Below are positions 8,637-18,000 of a stretch of DNA of 43,624 nt, in pieces; the stretch's first letter is position 1, and each line of letters begins with the position of its first letter. The stretch is from Oscillospiraceae bacterium (lineage in GTDB: Bacteria > Bacillota > Clostridia > Oscillospirales > Oscillospiraceae). The notes under the pieces were generated by a model, which was not told where the DNA came from, ran no database searches, and saw only the letters and a list, made by a program, of their open reading frames with translations. The DNA lies in the NCBI GenBank assembly GCA_021201735.1, contig JAJQEJ010000035.1, positions 1 to 43,624 of the forward strand, written 5' to 3'. Position numbers and translations under genes: made by a program.

Positions 8637-8661
8637 ATACTTGACTATTTTAGTCCAGGAT
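8637..8661 (+). promoter_or_regulatory. IscR-type (Rrf2 family) operator candidate
   Basis: The left half ATACTTGACTA, centre TTT and right half TAGTCCAGGAT form a dyad over the -35 box. The E. coli IscR type 1 consensus, as I recall it (ATASYYGACTR - WWW - YAGTCRRSTAT), is met at 23 of 25 positions. The half-sites pair 10 of 12 across the dyad at 8636-8662. A repressor bound here would block the promoter at 8641-8668. IscR responds to Fe-S cluster status; related Rrf2 proteins sense NO or cysteine. Which regulator acts here is unknown, and no regulator gene of that family is in the window. Confidence 0.6.
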
Positions 8662-8668
8662 ATATAAT
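8641..8668 (+). promoter_or_regulatory. Promoter of the ACAD fusion / flavodiiron operon
   Basis: TTGACT (8641-8646), a 16-base spacer and a perfect TATAAT (8663-8668). The expected start of transcription is near 8675, giving an untranslated leader of about 190 bases before ATG 8865. The leader holds a short GGGCA/TGCCC stem near 8727-8750 but no riboswitch I can recognise. Confidence 0.75.
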
Positions 8669-8864
8669 AAAGATAGCAACCGGTGTACGAATTGGTCATA
8701 TCTTGTCGGTTGTTACAAGAATCGCGGGCAGCTTTGGTATGTTTGCCCATGGAAATCTATGATATTCTAATAATGGAGATGATTGGAATTTAAACGTGCC
8801 CTTTCCCAGCATTTCGTCCCATCGCTCACAGAAATTGGCGTATAAAACACGAGGAGGCAGTATT

Positions 8865-10766
8865 ATGTTTTTTTCAACCAGTGTCCAGCATGAAGAGCTT
8901 CGCGCCAAGATCCGGACATTTGCGGAAACGGAAATCAAGCCGATCGCATCTGAGCTGGATCAGGAGAACCGGTTCCCGGACGACATTGTAAAGCAGATGG
9001 GCAAAATGGGCCTGATGGGCCTCCCTTTCCCAAAGGAATATGGCGGCAGCGGCCTCGATATCATGAGCTACGCCATCGCGGTCGAGGAGCTTTCCCGGGT
9101 AGATGGAGGCGTCGGGGTCATCTTATCCGCGCATGTTTCCCTGGGTAGCTGGCCTATTATGGCCTATGGAACCGAAAAGCAGAAAAAGCAGTACCTGATT
9201 CCCCTTGCGAAAGGGGAAAAAATTGGTGCCTTTGGTCTCACAGAGTCAGAAGCGGGCAGTGATGCCGGAGGAACCGAGACCACAGCGGAGCTGGACGGTG
9301 ACTATTACATTCTCAACGGCGGCAAAATCTTTATTACAAACGCCCCCAAGGCGGATATTTACGTGGTCTTTGCCGTAACCACGCCGGATATCGGAACAAG
9401 AGGCATCAGCGCTTTCATCGTCGAAAAGGGCTGGGCGGGCTTCGACTTTGGCGAGCACTATGACAAGCTAGGCATTCGCTCGTCATCCACCGCGGAGCTT
9501 GTGTTTAACAACGTCAGAGTGCCAAAGGAAAACCTGCTTGGCGAGGAGGGTCAGGGCTTTCGCATCGCCATGGAGACGCTGGACGGCGGGCGTATCGGCA
9601 TCGCCTCTCAGGCGCTGGGTATCGCGCAGGGCGCGTATGAAAGTGCCGTCGAATACGCCAAGGACAGGGAACAGTTTGGAAAGCCGGTCGCCTTCCAGCA
9701 GGCGATCTCCTTTAAAATCGCCGACATGGCGACAAAGCTGCGTGCCTGCCGCATGCTCGTCTACAGCGCGGCGGAGCTGAAAGAAAACCATGAGCCATAC
9801 GGCATGGAGGCCGCGATGGCAAAGCAGTATACCTCCGACCGGTGCCTTGAGATCGTGAACGACGCCCTGCAGATATACGGCGGCGCAGGCTATATCAAAG
9901 GCATTGACGTGGAGCGGTTCTACCGTGACGCCAAAATTTGCACCATTTATGAGGGTACAAACGAGATACAGCGGGTCGTAATCGCATCCCATATATTAGG
10001 GAAAGAACCCAAGTCCAATGCGCCTACGAAGAAAAAAGGCCCGGTGACCGGCGTGCGCAAAAAGATGATTTTTACCTCCGGCTCTCCGGCGGAGCAAGTC
10101 TCCGCGCTGGTCGCGGCCCTGGAGAAGGACGGGTATGACTTTACCGTCGGCATCCCGATTGATACGCCGATCACGCAGGCTGAGCGGGTCGTGAGCGCGG
10201 GCAAGGGCATCGGCGCCAAGGAGAATATGCAGCTTATTACGGCCCTTGCCGCGGCAGCGGGCGCTGCGGTCGGCTCATCCCGCCCCGTGGCCGAAACGCT
10301 GAAATATGTACCCCTGAGCCGCTACGTCGGCATGTCGGGTCAGAAGTTCAAGGGCAACCTCTACATCGCCTGCGGCATATCCGGTGCTGGACAACACCTC
10401 AAGGGCATTAAAGACGCCGCGACCATCGTCGCCATCAACAGCAACCCCAACGCCAAAATATTCAAAAACGCGGATTACGGGATTGTCGGCGATTTGATGG
10501 AAATTCTGCCGCTGCTCACCGCCGCGCTGGATAACGGACAGCCCAAGACAGAAGCGCCGCCGATGAAGAAAATGAAACGCGCAAAGCCCAAAAAGCAAGC
10601 ACCTCGTTACAAATCATATGTCTGCTGCGGCTGCGGCAATGAATATAACCCGGAAATCGGCGACCCAGAGGGCGACATTCCGCCCGGGACGCTCTTTGAA
10701 AAACTGCCGGATGAGTGGACTTGCCCGGAGTGCGGCGAGGAAAAGGATATGTACATAGCGGAATGA
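8865..10766 (+). CDS. Acyl-CoA dehydrogenase-ETF alpha FAD domain-rubredoxin fusion
   Basis: This is one polypeptide of 633 residues with three redox modules. Residues 1-380 are an acyl-CoA dehydrogenase of the short-chain/butyryl type (GLTESEAGSDAGG, DREQFGKPVAFQQA, catalytic base Glu363 in IYEGTNEIQR). Residues about 400-556 match the C-terminal FAD domain of ETF alpha (SAGKGIGAKENM, GAAVGSSRPVAE, LYIACGISGAGQH, VAINSNPNAKIF, ADYGIVGDL). A Lys/Pro linker leads to a rubredoxin (582-633) with iron ligands C587, C590, C620 and C623. ETF beta and the N-terminal domain of ETF alpha are absent, so this is not a complete bifurcating ETF. The start is ATG 8865 with GAGGAGG 7 bases upstream; an in-frame ATG at 8796 lacks a site and would add 23 odd residues. 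The flavodiiron gene follows after 28 bases. Inferred role: passing electrons from acyl-CoA oxidation to the flavodiiron protein through rubredoxin. Confidence 0.9.
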   Translation: MFFSTSVQHEELRAKIRTFAETEIKPIASELDQENRFPDDIVKQMGKMGLMGLPFPKEYGGSGLDIMSYAIAVEELSRVDGGVGVILSAHVSLGSWPIMAYGTEKQKKQYLIPLAKGEKIGAFGLTESEAGSDAGGTETTAELDGDYYILNGGKIFITNAPKADIYVVFAVTTPDIGTRGISAFIVEKGWAGFDFGEHYDKLGIRSSSTAELVFNNVRVPKENLLGEEGQGFRIAMETLDGGRIGIASQALGIAQGAYESAVEYAKDREQFGKPVAFQQAISFKIADMATKLRACRMLVYSAAELKENHEPYGMEAAMAKQYTSDRCLEIVNDALQIYGGAGYIKGIDVERFYRDAKICTIYEGTNEIQRVVIASHILGKEPKSNAPTKKKGPVTGVRKKMIFTSGSPAEQVSALVAALEKDGYDFTVGIPIDTPITQAERVVSAGKGIGAKENMQLITALAAAAGAAVGSSRPVAETLKYVPLSRYVGMSGQKFKGNLYIACGISGAGQHLKGIKDAATIVAINSNPNAKIFKNADYGIVGDLMEILPLLTAALDNGQPKTEAPPMKKMKRAKPKKQAPRYKSYVCCGCGNEYNPEIGDPEGDIPPGTLFEKLPDEWTCPECGEEKDMYIAE

Positions 10767-10794
10767 CCATAAATTATTAAGGAGGCTGCGCAAC

Positions 10795-12000
10795 ATGTAT
10801 ACAGTGCGAAACGTAACGGACGACCTGTACTGGGTAGGTGGAAACGACCACCGTCTGGCCCTGTTTGAAAATGTACACCCCATTCCCCGGGGCGTATCCT
10901 ATAATTCCTACTTGTTGCTGGACGAGAAGACCGTCCTGTTCGATACCGTTGACTGGTCTGTGTGCCGTGATTTTATTCGGAACGTGGAATCCGTTTTAAA
11001 CGGCCGTCCGCTGGACTATCTGGTGATCAACCATATGGAGCCCGACCACGGCGGATCCATTGAAGAAATTATCTTGCGGTATCCCGCGGTACAAATCATC
11101 AGCACGGAAAAGGCATTCCTGATGATGCATCAGTTTGGCTTCACCATAGATGGGCTGGAGGACGAGGTCAAAGAGGGCGATATCCGTAACTTCGGAAAGC
11201 ATACCGTCACCTTCGTGGCCGCCCCCATGGTGCACTGGCCCGAGGCGATGGTTTCATTCGACGTGACGGACGGTGTCCTATTCGCCGCCGACGCCTTTGG
11301 CTCCTTTGGCGCGCTTGACGGCAAGCTCTTTAACGACGAGGTGAACTTCGACCGGGACTGGATTGACGACGCCCGGCGCTACTACACCAACATTGTCGGC
11401 AAATACGGCCCCTTTGTGCAGGCACTCTTAAAGAAGGCGGGGACCATCGATATTAAGATCATCTGCCCCCTCCACGGCCCTGTCTGGCGGTCTGATTTTG
11501 GGTATATTCTGGACAAATACGACAAGTGGAGCCGGTACGAGCCGGAGGAAAAGGGCGTCATGATCGTCTATGCCTCCATGTACGGCAACACCGAATACGC
11601 CGCCCAGGCACTGGCGTCCCGCCTTTGCGCGAAGGGGATGAGTAATGTGTATGTATACGACGTCTCTAACACCCACGTATCCTACCTCATCTCCGAAACC
11701 TTCCGCCTGAGTCATATCGTTTTGGCATCTGTGACCTATAATCTGGGCATCTACCCGCCGATGGAAAGCTATCTGCGGGATATGAAAGCCCTAAACCTGC
11801 AAAACCGCACGATTGGCATCATCGAAAACGGCTCCTGGGCTCCAAAATCCGGCTCGTTGATGGCTGAATTTCTGGACCAGGAGATGAAGATGATCAACGT
11901 GCTGGACGAAACCATGACGGTTACCTCCTCCATGAACGAGCTCAGCGCACCCGACCTCGACGCACTGGCCGACAGTATTCTGGAATCCATGAAGGAATAA
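10795..12000 (+). CDS. fprA: Flavodiiron protein (FprA-type A-type flavoprotein)
   Basis: This 401-residue cytoplasmic enzyme reduces O2 to water or NO to N2O using electrons usually delivered by rubredoxin. Residues 1-250 are the metallo-beta-lactamase-like diiron domain with ligands H80, E82, D84 and H85 (NHMEPDHGG), H146 (MVHWPEAM), D165 (AADAFGSF) and H226 (CPLHGPVW); all seem present. Residues about 255-401 are a flavodoxin domain beginning MIVYASMYGNTEYAA. There is no fused rubredoxin or NAD(P)H reductase, consistent with the upstream gene supplying rubredoxin. An AAGGAGG site lies 9 bases before ATG 10795. It is the second gene of the operon starting at 8865 and ends at a shared bidirectional terminator. 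Confidence 0.93.
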   Translation: MYTVRNVTDDLYWVGGNDHRLALFENVHPIPRGVSYNSYLLLDEKTVLFDTVDWSVCRDFIRNVESVLNGRPLDYLVINHMEPDHGGSIEEIILRYPAVQIISTEKAFLMMHQFGFTIDGLEDEVKEGDIRNFGKHTVTFVAAPMVHWPEAMVSFDVTDGVLFAADAFGSFGALDGKLFNDEVNFDRDWIDDARRYYTNIVGKYGPFVQALLKKAGTIDIKIICPLHGPVWRSDFGYILDKYDKWSRYEPEEKGVMIVYASMYGNTEYAAQALASRLCAKGMSNVYVYDVSNTHVSYLISETFRLSHIVLASVTYNLGIYPPMESYLRDMKALNLQNRTIGIIENGSWAPKSGSLMAEFLDQEMKMINVLDETMTVTSSMNELSAPDLDALADSILESMKE

Positions 12001-12020
12001 ACATTGCTGATATCAATCAT

Positions 12021-12065
12021 CAGGGGCATGACGGAATCCATTTCCGCCATGCCCCTGTGATTTTT
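12021..12065. terminator. Bidirectional terminator between convergent genes
   Basis: A long stem (12021-12034 with 12043-12056, one mismatch) ends on the plus strand with TGATTTTT. It lies between the stop of the flavodiiron gene and the stop of the convergent giant surface-protein gene, so it probably serves both, more strongly on the plus strand. Confidence 0.75.
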
Positions 12066-12075
12066 CGGTGCGCGC

Positions 12076-15000
12076 TTATTGGTTCGTTATAATATAGACC
12101 ACCATCCGGTAGAGAATGGTCGCAACCTCCGCGCGAGTCGCGTTCCCGGCGGGGTCAAGTGTTTTGGCGTCCTTGCCGGTGATCAGGCCGGTGCCGACCA
12201 CCCAGCGCATGGCGTCCACAGACCAATCGGATACTTGCCCCTGATCCGTGTAGCCGCTCAGAGAAACACCGTTGGAGGTGTCGAGGCCAAGGTATCCGGC
12301 ATAGCGGTACATGATCACCGCCAGCTGCTCACGCGTGATGTTCCCGTCCGGATCGAACATGCTGTCGCTCATCCCGGTCACAATCCCGTTCCCGGCCGCC
12401 CACGCCACCGCATCTGCATACCAGTCACTGCCCGAAACATCCTGGAAGCTCCCCGTCCCCGCGGGTTCGTTCTCCAGCCGGTGCAGTACCGTTACCAGCA
12501 TGCCGCGCGTCATCGTGGCATCCGGTGCAAAGACCCCGTCCGACACGCCCTGGAACAGACCGCGCCCGCTGACAAAGTCCACTGCGGTGCTATACCAGTC
12601 GCTGCCGGACACGTCGCCAAAATTGCTCGTGTAGTCCGCCAGCCGCACCGTTGCGCTGCCGGAGAGCCGCACCAAGATCTGCCCGTCCACGACCGCCGAT
12701 TTCTTCACCAGTGTCTCCACGCCATCCGCGCCCGTCACGTACACCAGCGTTGTATCGGACGTCGCCGCAAGGGATACCTCCAGCCCGCCGTCCAGCGTCC
12801 AGACGGTGCTGCCGCCCTGCGTGACCGTAACGGATACGGCATTGCTTCCCGTCGGTTCAACCAGAATGGTTGCGTCTCCACCGGCAAGCTGGCTCAGGCT
12901 TGCGCTTGGCACGACTACGTCTGCCGAAGCGGTGGAGAGCTGCAGCTCTTTCTCCTGCTCTGCCGCCGCTGCAATTGCGCCGGCTTCCACTTCAAACTGC
13001 ACCGCGTCGGAGCTGCTGCCCTCCAGCACCACAGTGTCGGTCGTCGTGCTCTCCAGTGCCGTTTCCATATCCTGTTCGGTCATGGTGACCGTTTCGGTTT
13101 CTGTTGTAACCGCGGTATCGTCGCTGTCGCTGCTGGAGCTGGAGCTGGAGCTGCCTCCGCCTCCTCCGCTGGAGCTCTGTCCGGAAATGGTCACCTGCAG
13201 CTCGCCATATACGCCGGAGCCGTCCGCCGTGGTGGCCCGTACCGTAACGGTGCCGTTTGCGCTGGCGGTGAGCAGGCCGGAATCACTGATCGTCCCGCCG
13301 CTCCCGCTGGAGATGGACCAGACAACTGTCTGGGATGCTGTCGTGGGCTGCACGTCAGCCTGCATTTGCAGGGTGCCGCCCTTGCTCGAAATGGTCGTCG
13401 CGCTATTCGCGCCGCTCACCGTGACGGCTGTTGCCACATACGGCAGTACCACGGTCGCGGACGTGGCGTCCGACTCGTTTAGAATCATCGTTTCAGCATA
13501 GCGTATATATCCTATTACGCTCTCACCGCCTACCGCCGTTTTGATGCGCACATCGCTGTAGGTCGCATCGTCAAAGCTGTATTCCGCGCCTGTCACCGCC
13601 GGGATCTCTACTGTATAGGTTCCCGTAGCCGGGTCATAGGCGTAGGTCAGGGTGAACTCTGCTGGTGCCGCCTGATCGTCTTTGCGCAAATCCACTGTCT
13701 CGCTGACCGCCTCCGATGCGAGATGCGTCGCCGTCTCCGCATAGCGGATTTGGACTGCTACCACGGGATTGTCCGTGAATGTAGCCTCATTTGTACTGTC
13801 CCAAGTTGTCCCGCCGTCAAAGCTGTACTCCGCGCCTGTCACCGGTGTGATGGTAATGGTGGTACGATCCGCGCTGACGGTATGCGCAAGCGTCGGAACG
13901 CTTGTGTTCGCCAGCTTCTGGAACGTAACGCTCACACTGCCTGCCGTACCGGCGAAATGTGTCGCGGTTTCCGCATAGCGGGCGTAGAAGTTCTGCGTAT
14001 CGCCCGCGGCAAAGCCGGTAAACACATTCCCTTCTTCCCATGTGCTTCCATCTTTGGAATACTCCGCGCCGTCCACCACAGCGAGCGTATACGTAAAGGT
14101 GCTTCCGTCGCCGGTATAACTGCCGGTGACGGTGGGCGCAGTGTTCTCCGCCGCTTTTGTCACCACCGCTGTGTTTGCCGAACTCACCGAGCCGGTGCAG
14201 TTCGCGGCTGTGACCGTCACGTTGATGACTGCGCCGATATCCTCCGCCGTCAGCGTATAGGCGCTTGCAGTGGCGCTTGCAATTGACGCGCCGTCCCGCG
14301 TCCACTGGTAGGTCAAGGTGCCCGTCGCGACGCCCGACGTTGCGGTCAGGCCTGTCGTGCTTGCCGTCAGGGTGTCACCATAGGCAATGCTGCCGGTAAC
14401 CGTCACGGTACCGCCCAGCTCCGCCTTCTCCGTCGTCACTGAGAGCGCGGTGCTTGCCGAGGAAGGATTATAGTTGCTCGTCTCGGCAAGCCGGATGTAA
14501 AAGTTGTAGGTTGTATTCGGCGTTAAATCGGTAAATGTAGCGCTGGTTTGCCACTCGTTTCCGTTGCTGTATTCCACGGCTGCGGTTATGCCGGTGGAAG
14601 ATGCCAGTGTTACACTGGTATTGGTTTTGCTTGCTACCGTAGGCGCGGCTGGTGTCGCCTGTGCCGCTTTCCCAATGGTAAATTCCTGTGTCACCGCGCC
14701 CGTATAAACGTCACCTGTGCCTGTAACGGTGATTGTGGCCGTTCCCGCGTCGGTGTTGTCGCTCAGGGTTGTGGTATAATCTGTTCCCGCCGTCAAGGTT
14801 TTTCCGCCGAACACAACTGTAAAGGTCGGCGATTGCGCTGCTCCGGTATAGGTATAGGTTCCGGTTACCGTTACGACAGCGGTAGAAATATTCGCTGTGG
14901 TCTTCCCTGTATTTTCCGAGCTGATCGAACCGTTGTAGTTTGCCGCCGTGACCGTTACATTGATAACTGCGCCGATATCACTCGCTGTCAGCTCGTAGCT

Positions 15001-18000
15001 GGCGCTGGTAGCCTCTGCAATTTCCACACCGCCCCGCGTCCACTGATAGGTCAGGGTACCCAGCTCTACGCCGGACGTCGTGGTCAGGCCGGTTGTGTCC
15101 GCCGTCAGGGTTGCTCCGTATGCAAAGGTGCCGGTGATCGCCACCGCACCGCCCAGCGTCGACTTGCCCATGGTCACGACGAGTGCGGCACTGGTCGGGG
15201 ACGCCTCATGGTTGGCATCTTCGGCAAGTCGGATGTAGAAGCTGTAGACTGTATTTGGTGTCAGTCCGGTAAATGTCGCGCTGGCCTGCCAGTTGGTGCC
15301 ATCCATGCTGTACTCCACGGCTTCGGTTATGGTCGTGCTGGGCTTCAGCGTGACGCTTGTCGTGTCTGGATCGCCGTCCAGCACGGGGGCCGCCGGCTGC
15401 GCCTGGGTTGCTTTTGCTATGGTAAAGGTCTTGATCGCCGTTCCCGTATAATTGCCTGTGCCTGTAATGGTGATGGTGGCCGTCCCCGCGTTGATGTTAT
15501 CGGTCACGGCTGCGGTATAATCTGTATCCTTCGTCAGGTCGTTCCCGCCGAGTGTTACGGTGAAGGCCGGTTGAATGGCATCTCCTGTATAGGTATAGGT
15601 TCCTGTTACCGTCACCATATCAGAAGTGATTGCCGCCGTGATCGCCGTTGTACTCCCGCCGACTGAGCCGGTGCAGTTTTCTGCCGTGACTGTCACAGTA
15701 ATCACTGCGCCGATATCATCCGCTGTTAGCAGATAGGTGTCGGTGTTGGTACCAATTGCAACTCCGTCCCGTGTCCACTGGTAGGTCAGGGTGCCCAGTG
15801 TTGTTATGGCGGGCGTAGCGGTCAGGCCTGTCGTTTCTGCCGTCAGTGTTTCGCCATATGCAGCGATGCCGGTAATCGCTACCGTCCCGCTGAGCGCCGC
15901 CTTGTCCGTGGTCACCGAGAGGGCCGCGCTTGCCGCGGAGGACTCATAGTTGGCCGTCTCGGCAAGCCGGATGTAGACGCTGTAGGCTGTGTTCGGGGTC
16001 AGATCGGTGAATGCAGCGCCGGTCTGCCAGCTGTTGCCGTCCATGCTGTATTCCACGCTCCCGGTTACGCTAACGGGCGGCACAAGCGTAACGCTGGTAG
16101 CAGTTTGGCTATACACCTCTGGGGCAGGCGGCGTCGATGGCGTTGCTTTCCCTATCGTAAAGGTCCCTGTCGCTGTACCCGAATAATTGCCGGTACCTGT
16201 AACGGTTATGGTGGCCGTCCCCGCGTCGGTGTTGTCGCTCCACGCTGTGGTATAATCTGTCCCCTCCGTCAAGTCACTCCCGTTCAGCGTGACTGTGGGG
16301 GCCGGGGTGAAGGCGCTTCCGGTATAGGTATAGGTGCCTGCTGCCGTCACTGTTGCGGCAGAAAGATCCATCGTAATCGGTGTTGTATTCGTCGAGCTGA
16401 CTGCTCCATCTTGCCCCGATGCCGTGACCGTCACGTTGATGACTTTGCCGATATCCTCCGCGGCCGTCGTATAGGTTTTGCCGGTTGCACCCGTAATCGC
16501 AACGTCGCCCCGCATCCACTGGTAGGACAACTGGTCTTCCGCTATTGCTACACTGTCCACGTATACGTCTGCATTCGCGGTTAGTGTCACCGGATATTCG
16601 TACCCGCCGGTAATCGTCACCGTGCCCTCCAATGCCACAATAACGGTTACCTCCAGGGGAATAAAGCCGGTGTCGGTTCCGCTTGTATAGGAGATGCCGT
16701 ATTCCGGCTCGGCAGTTGTCCCTTGAATGGCCCATTTCGCCGTTGCGGTATCAGGCGAAACGATGAGATCGGTTGATGCCCCCGCTATATAGCTTGTACC
16801 CTGTGCGTTCCAGCAGATGGCAATGCCATTGTCGGTTGGTGCCAAAGTTGCGGGGTACAGCACGTCTGTCACAGCAGTTCCCTCGTCGAACAGCAGTCCC
16901 TCCGTCATGGTAAAGGTGCCTGCGCTGACATACACGCCGTTGGTGGTTGTGGCGGTATTGTTGATAACTTTGCCACCCGTTATTTTGAAGCTGGTATTTG
17001 AATTGATGACATAAACTCCACCGCCAGTGGCAGCTGTATTGCCGCTGATGACGCCACCTGCCAGGGTGTGCGTGGCCGAGGCGGACGTCATCGCAAACAC
17101 ACCGCCGCCGCTGACGTTTGCCGTGTTGCCGCTGATGGTACCGCCATTCATGGTGGAGGCGGCCCCAGAGCCCCCGGACATAGTCACTCCGCCTCCAAAG
17201 TCGGCTGTATTGCCGCTGATGGTTCCGTCCGTCAGGGTGAGGACGCCTGCGCTGTACACCCCGCCGCCTGCGCCGGTGGTGTTAAGTGTTCCGCTGCCCC
17301 CGGCTGTGTTGCCGCTGATGGTAGTGCCCGTTATACTGACGGTGGCATTTGAGTTGGAAAGACTGACGCCGCCGCCGTTTCCAGTGGACGCGGCATTATT
17401 ATACACGGCTGTATTACCGCTGATGATGCCACCCTGCAGGTCGGTGGTGCCGACTGTACTATCGCGGGAGACAAGCACGCCGCCGCCATTTGTACCTTTG
17501 TTGTTTGCCACTGTGCCATCTTCCATAGTGAAGGTGCAGTTTAAAACATATATACCGCCGCCGCCAGATCCAAAAGTCGCTCCCAGCAGCGCCTCATTTC
17601 CACTGATTTCGCCGTCCTCCAGTGTGAATGTTCCTCCCGTGATATACACGCCGCCACCTTGCGCGGTACCTGTGTTCCCACTAATTTTGCCGTTGGACAT
17701 GGTGAACAGAGCATTGGAGAGATATATTCCGCCGCCGTAGCAGGTGGTAGCGGCGCCGGTGAGAGAATTTCCACTGATCTCACCGCCCGTCATTTTAGCG
17801 GTAGCGGTAGCGCCGGTTACAACCACGCCACCGCCGCGGTAGGTGGCCGCGTTTGCTTTGATTGCACCGCCATTCATCGTGAAGGTGCTGGTGCCAGCGG
17901 TGCTGCCACTGACGTATATCCCGCCGCCCTGGCCATAGCTGGTGCTGGACCCGATGACCGTATTGTTGCTGATTTCACCGTCCTCCATCGTAAAGTCGCC

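Noticed and set aside
8796..8864. Longer start for the acyl-CoA dehydrogenase fusion
   Set aside because: The extra 23 residues do not resemble the family, the upstream ATG lacks a ribosome binding site, and GAGGAGG is ideally placed for ATG 8865.
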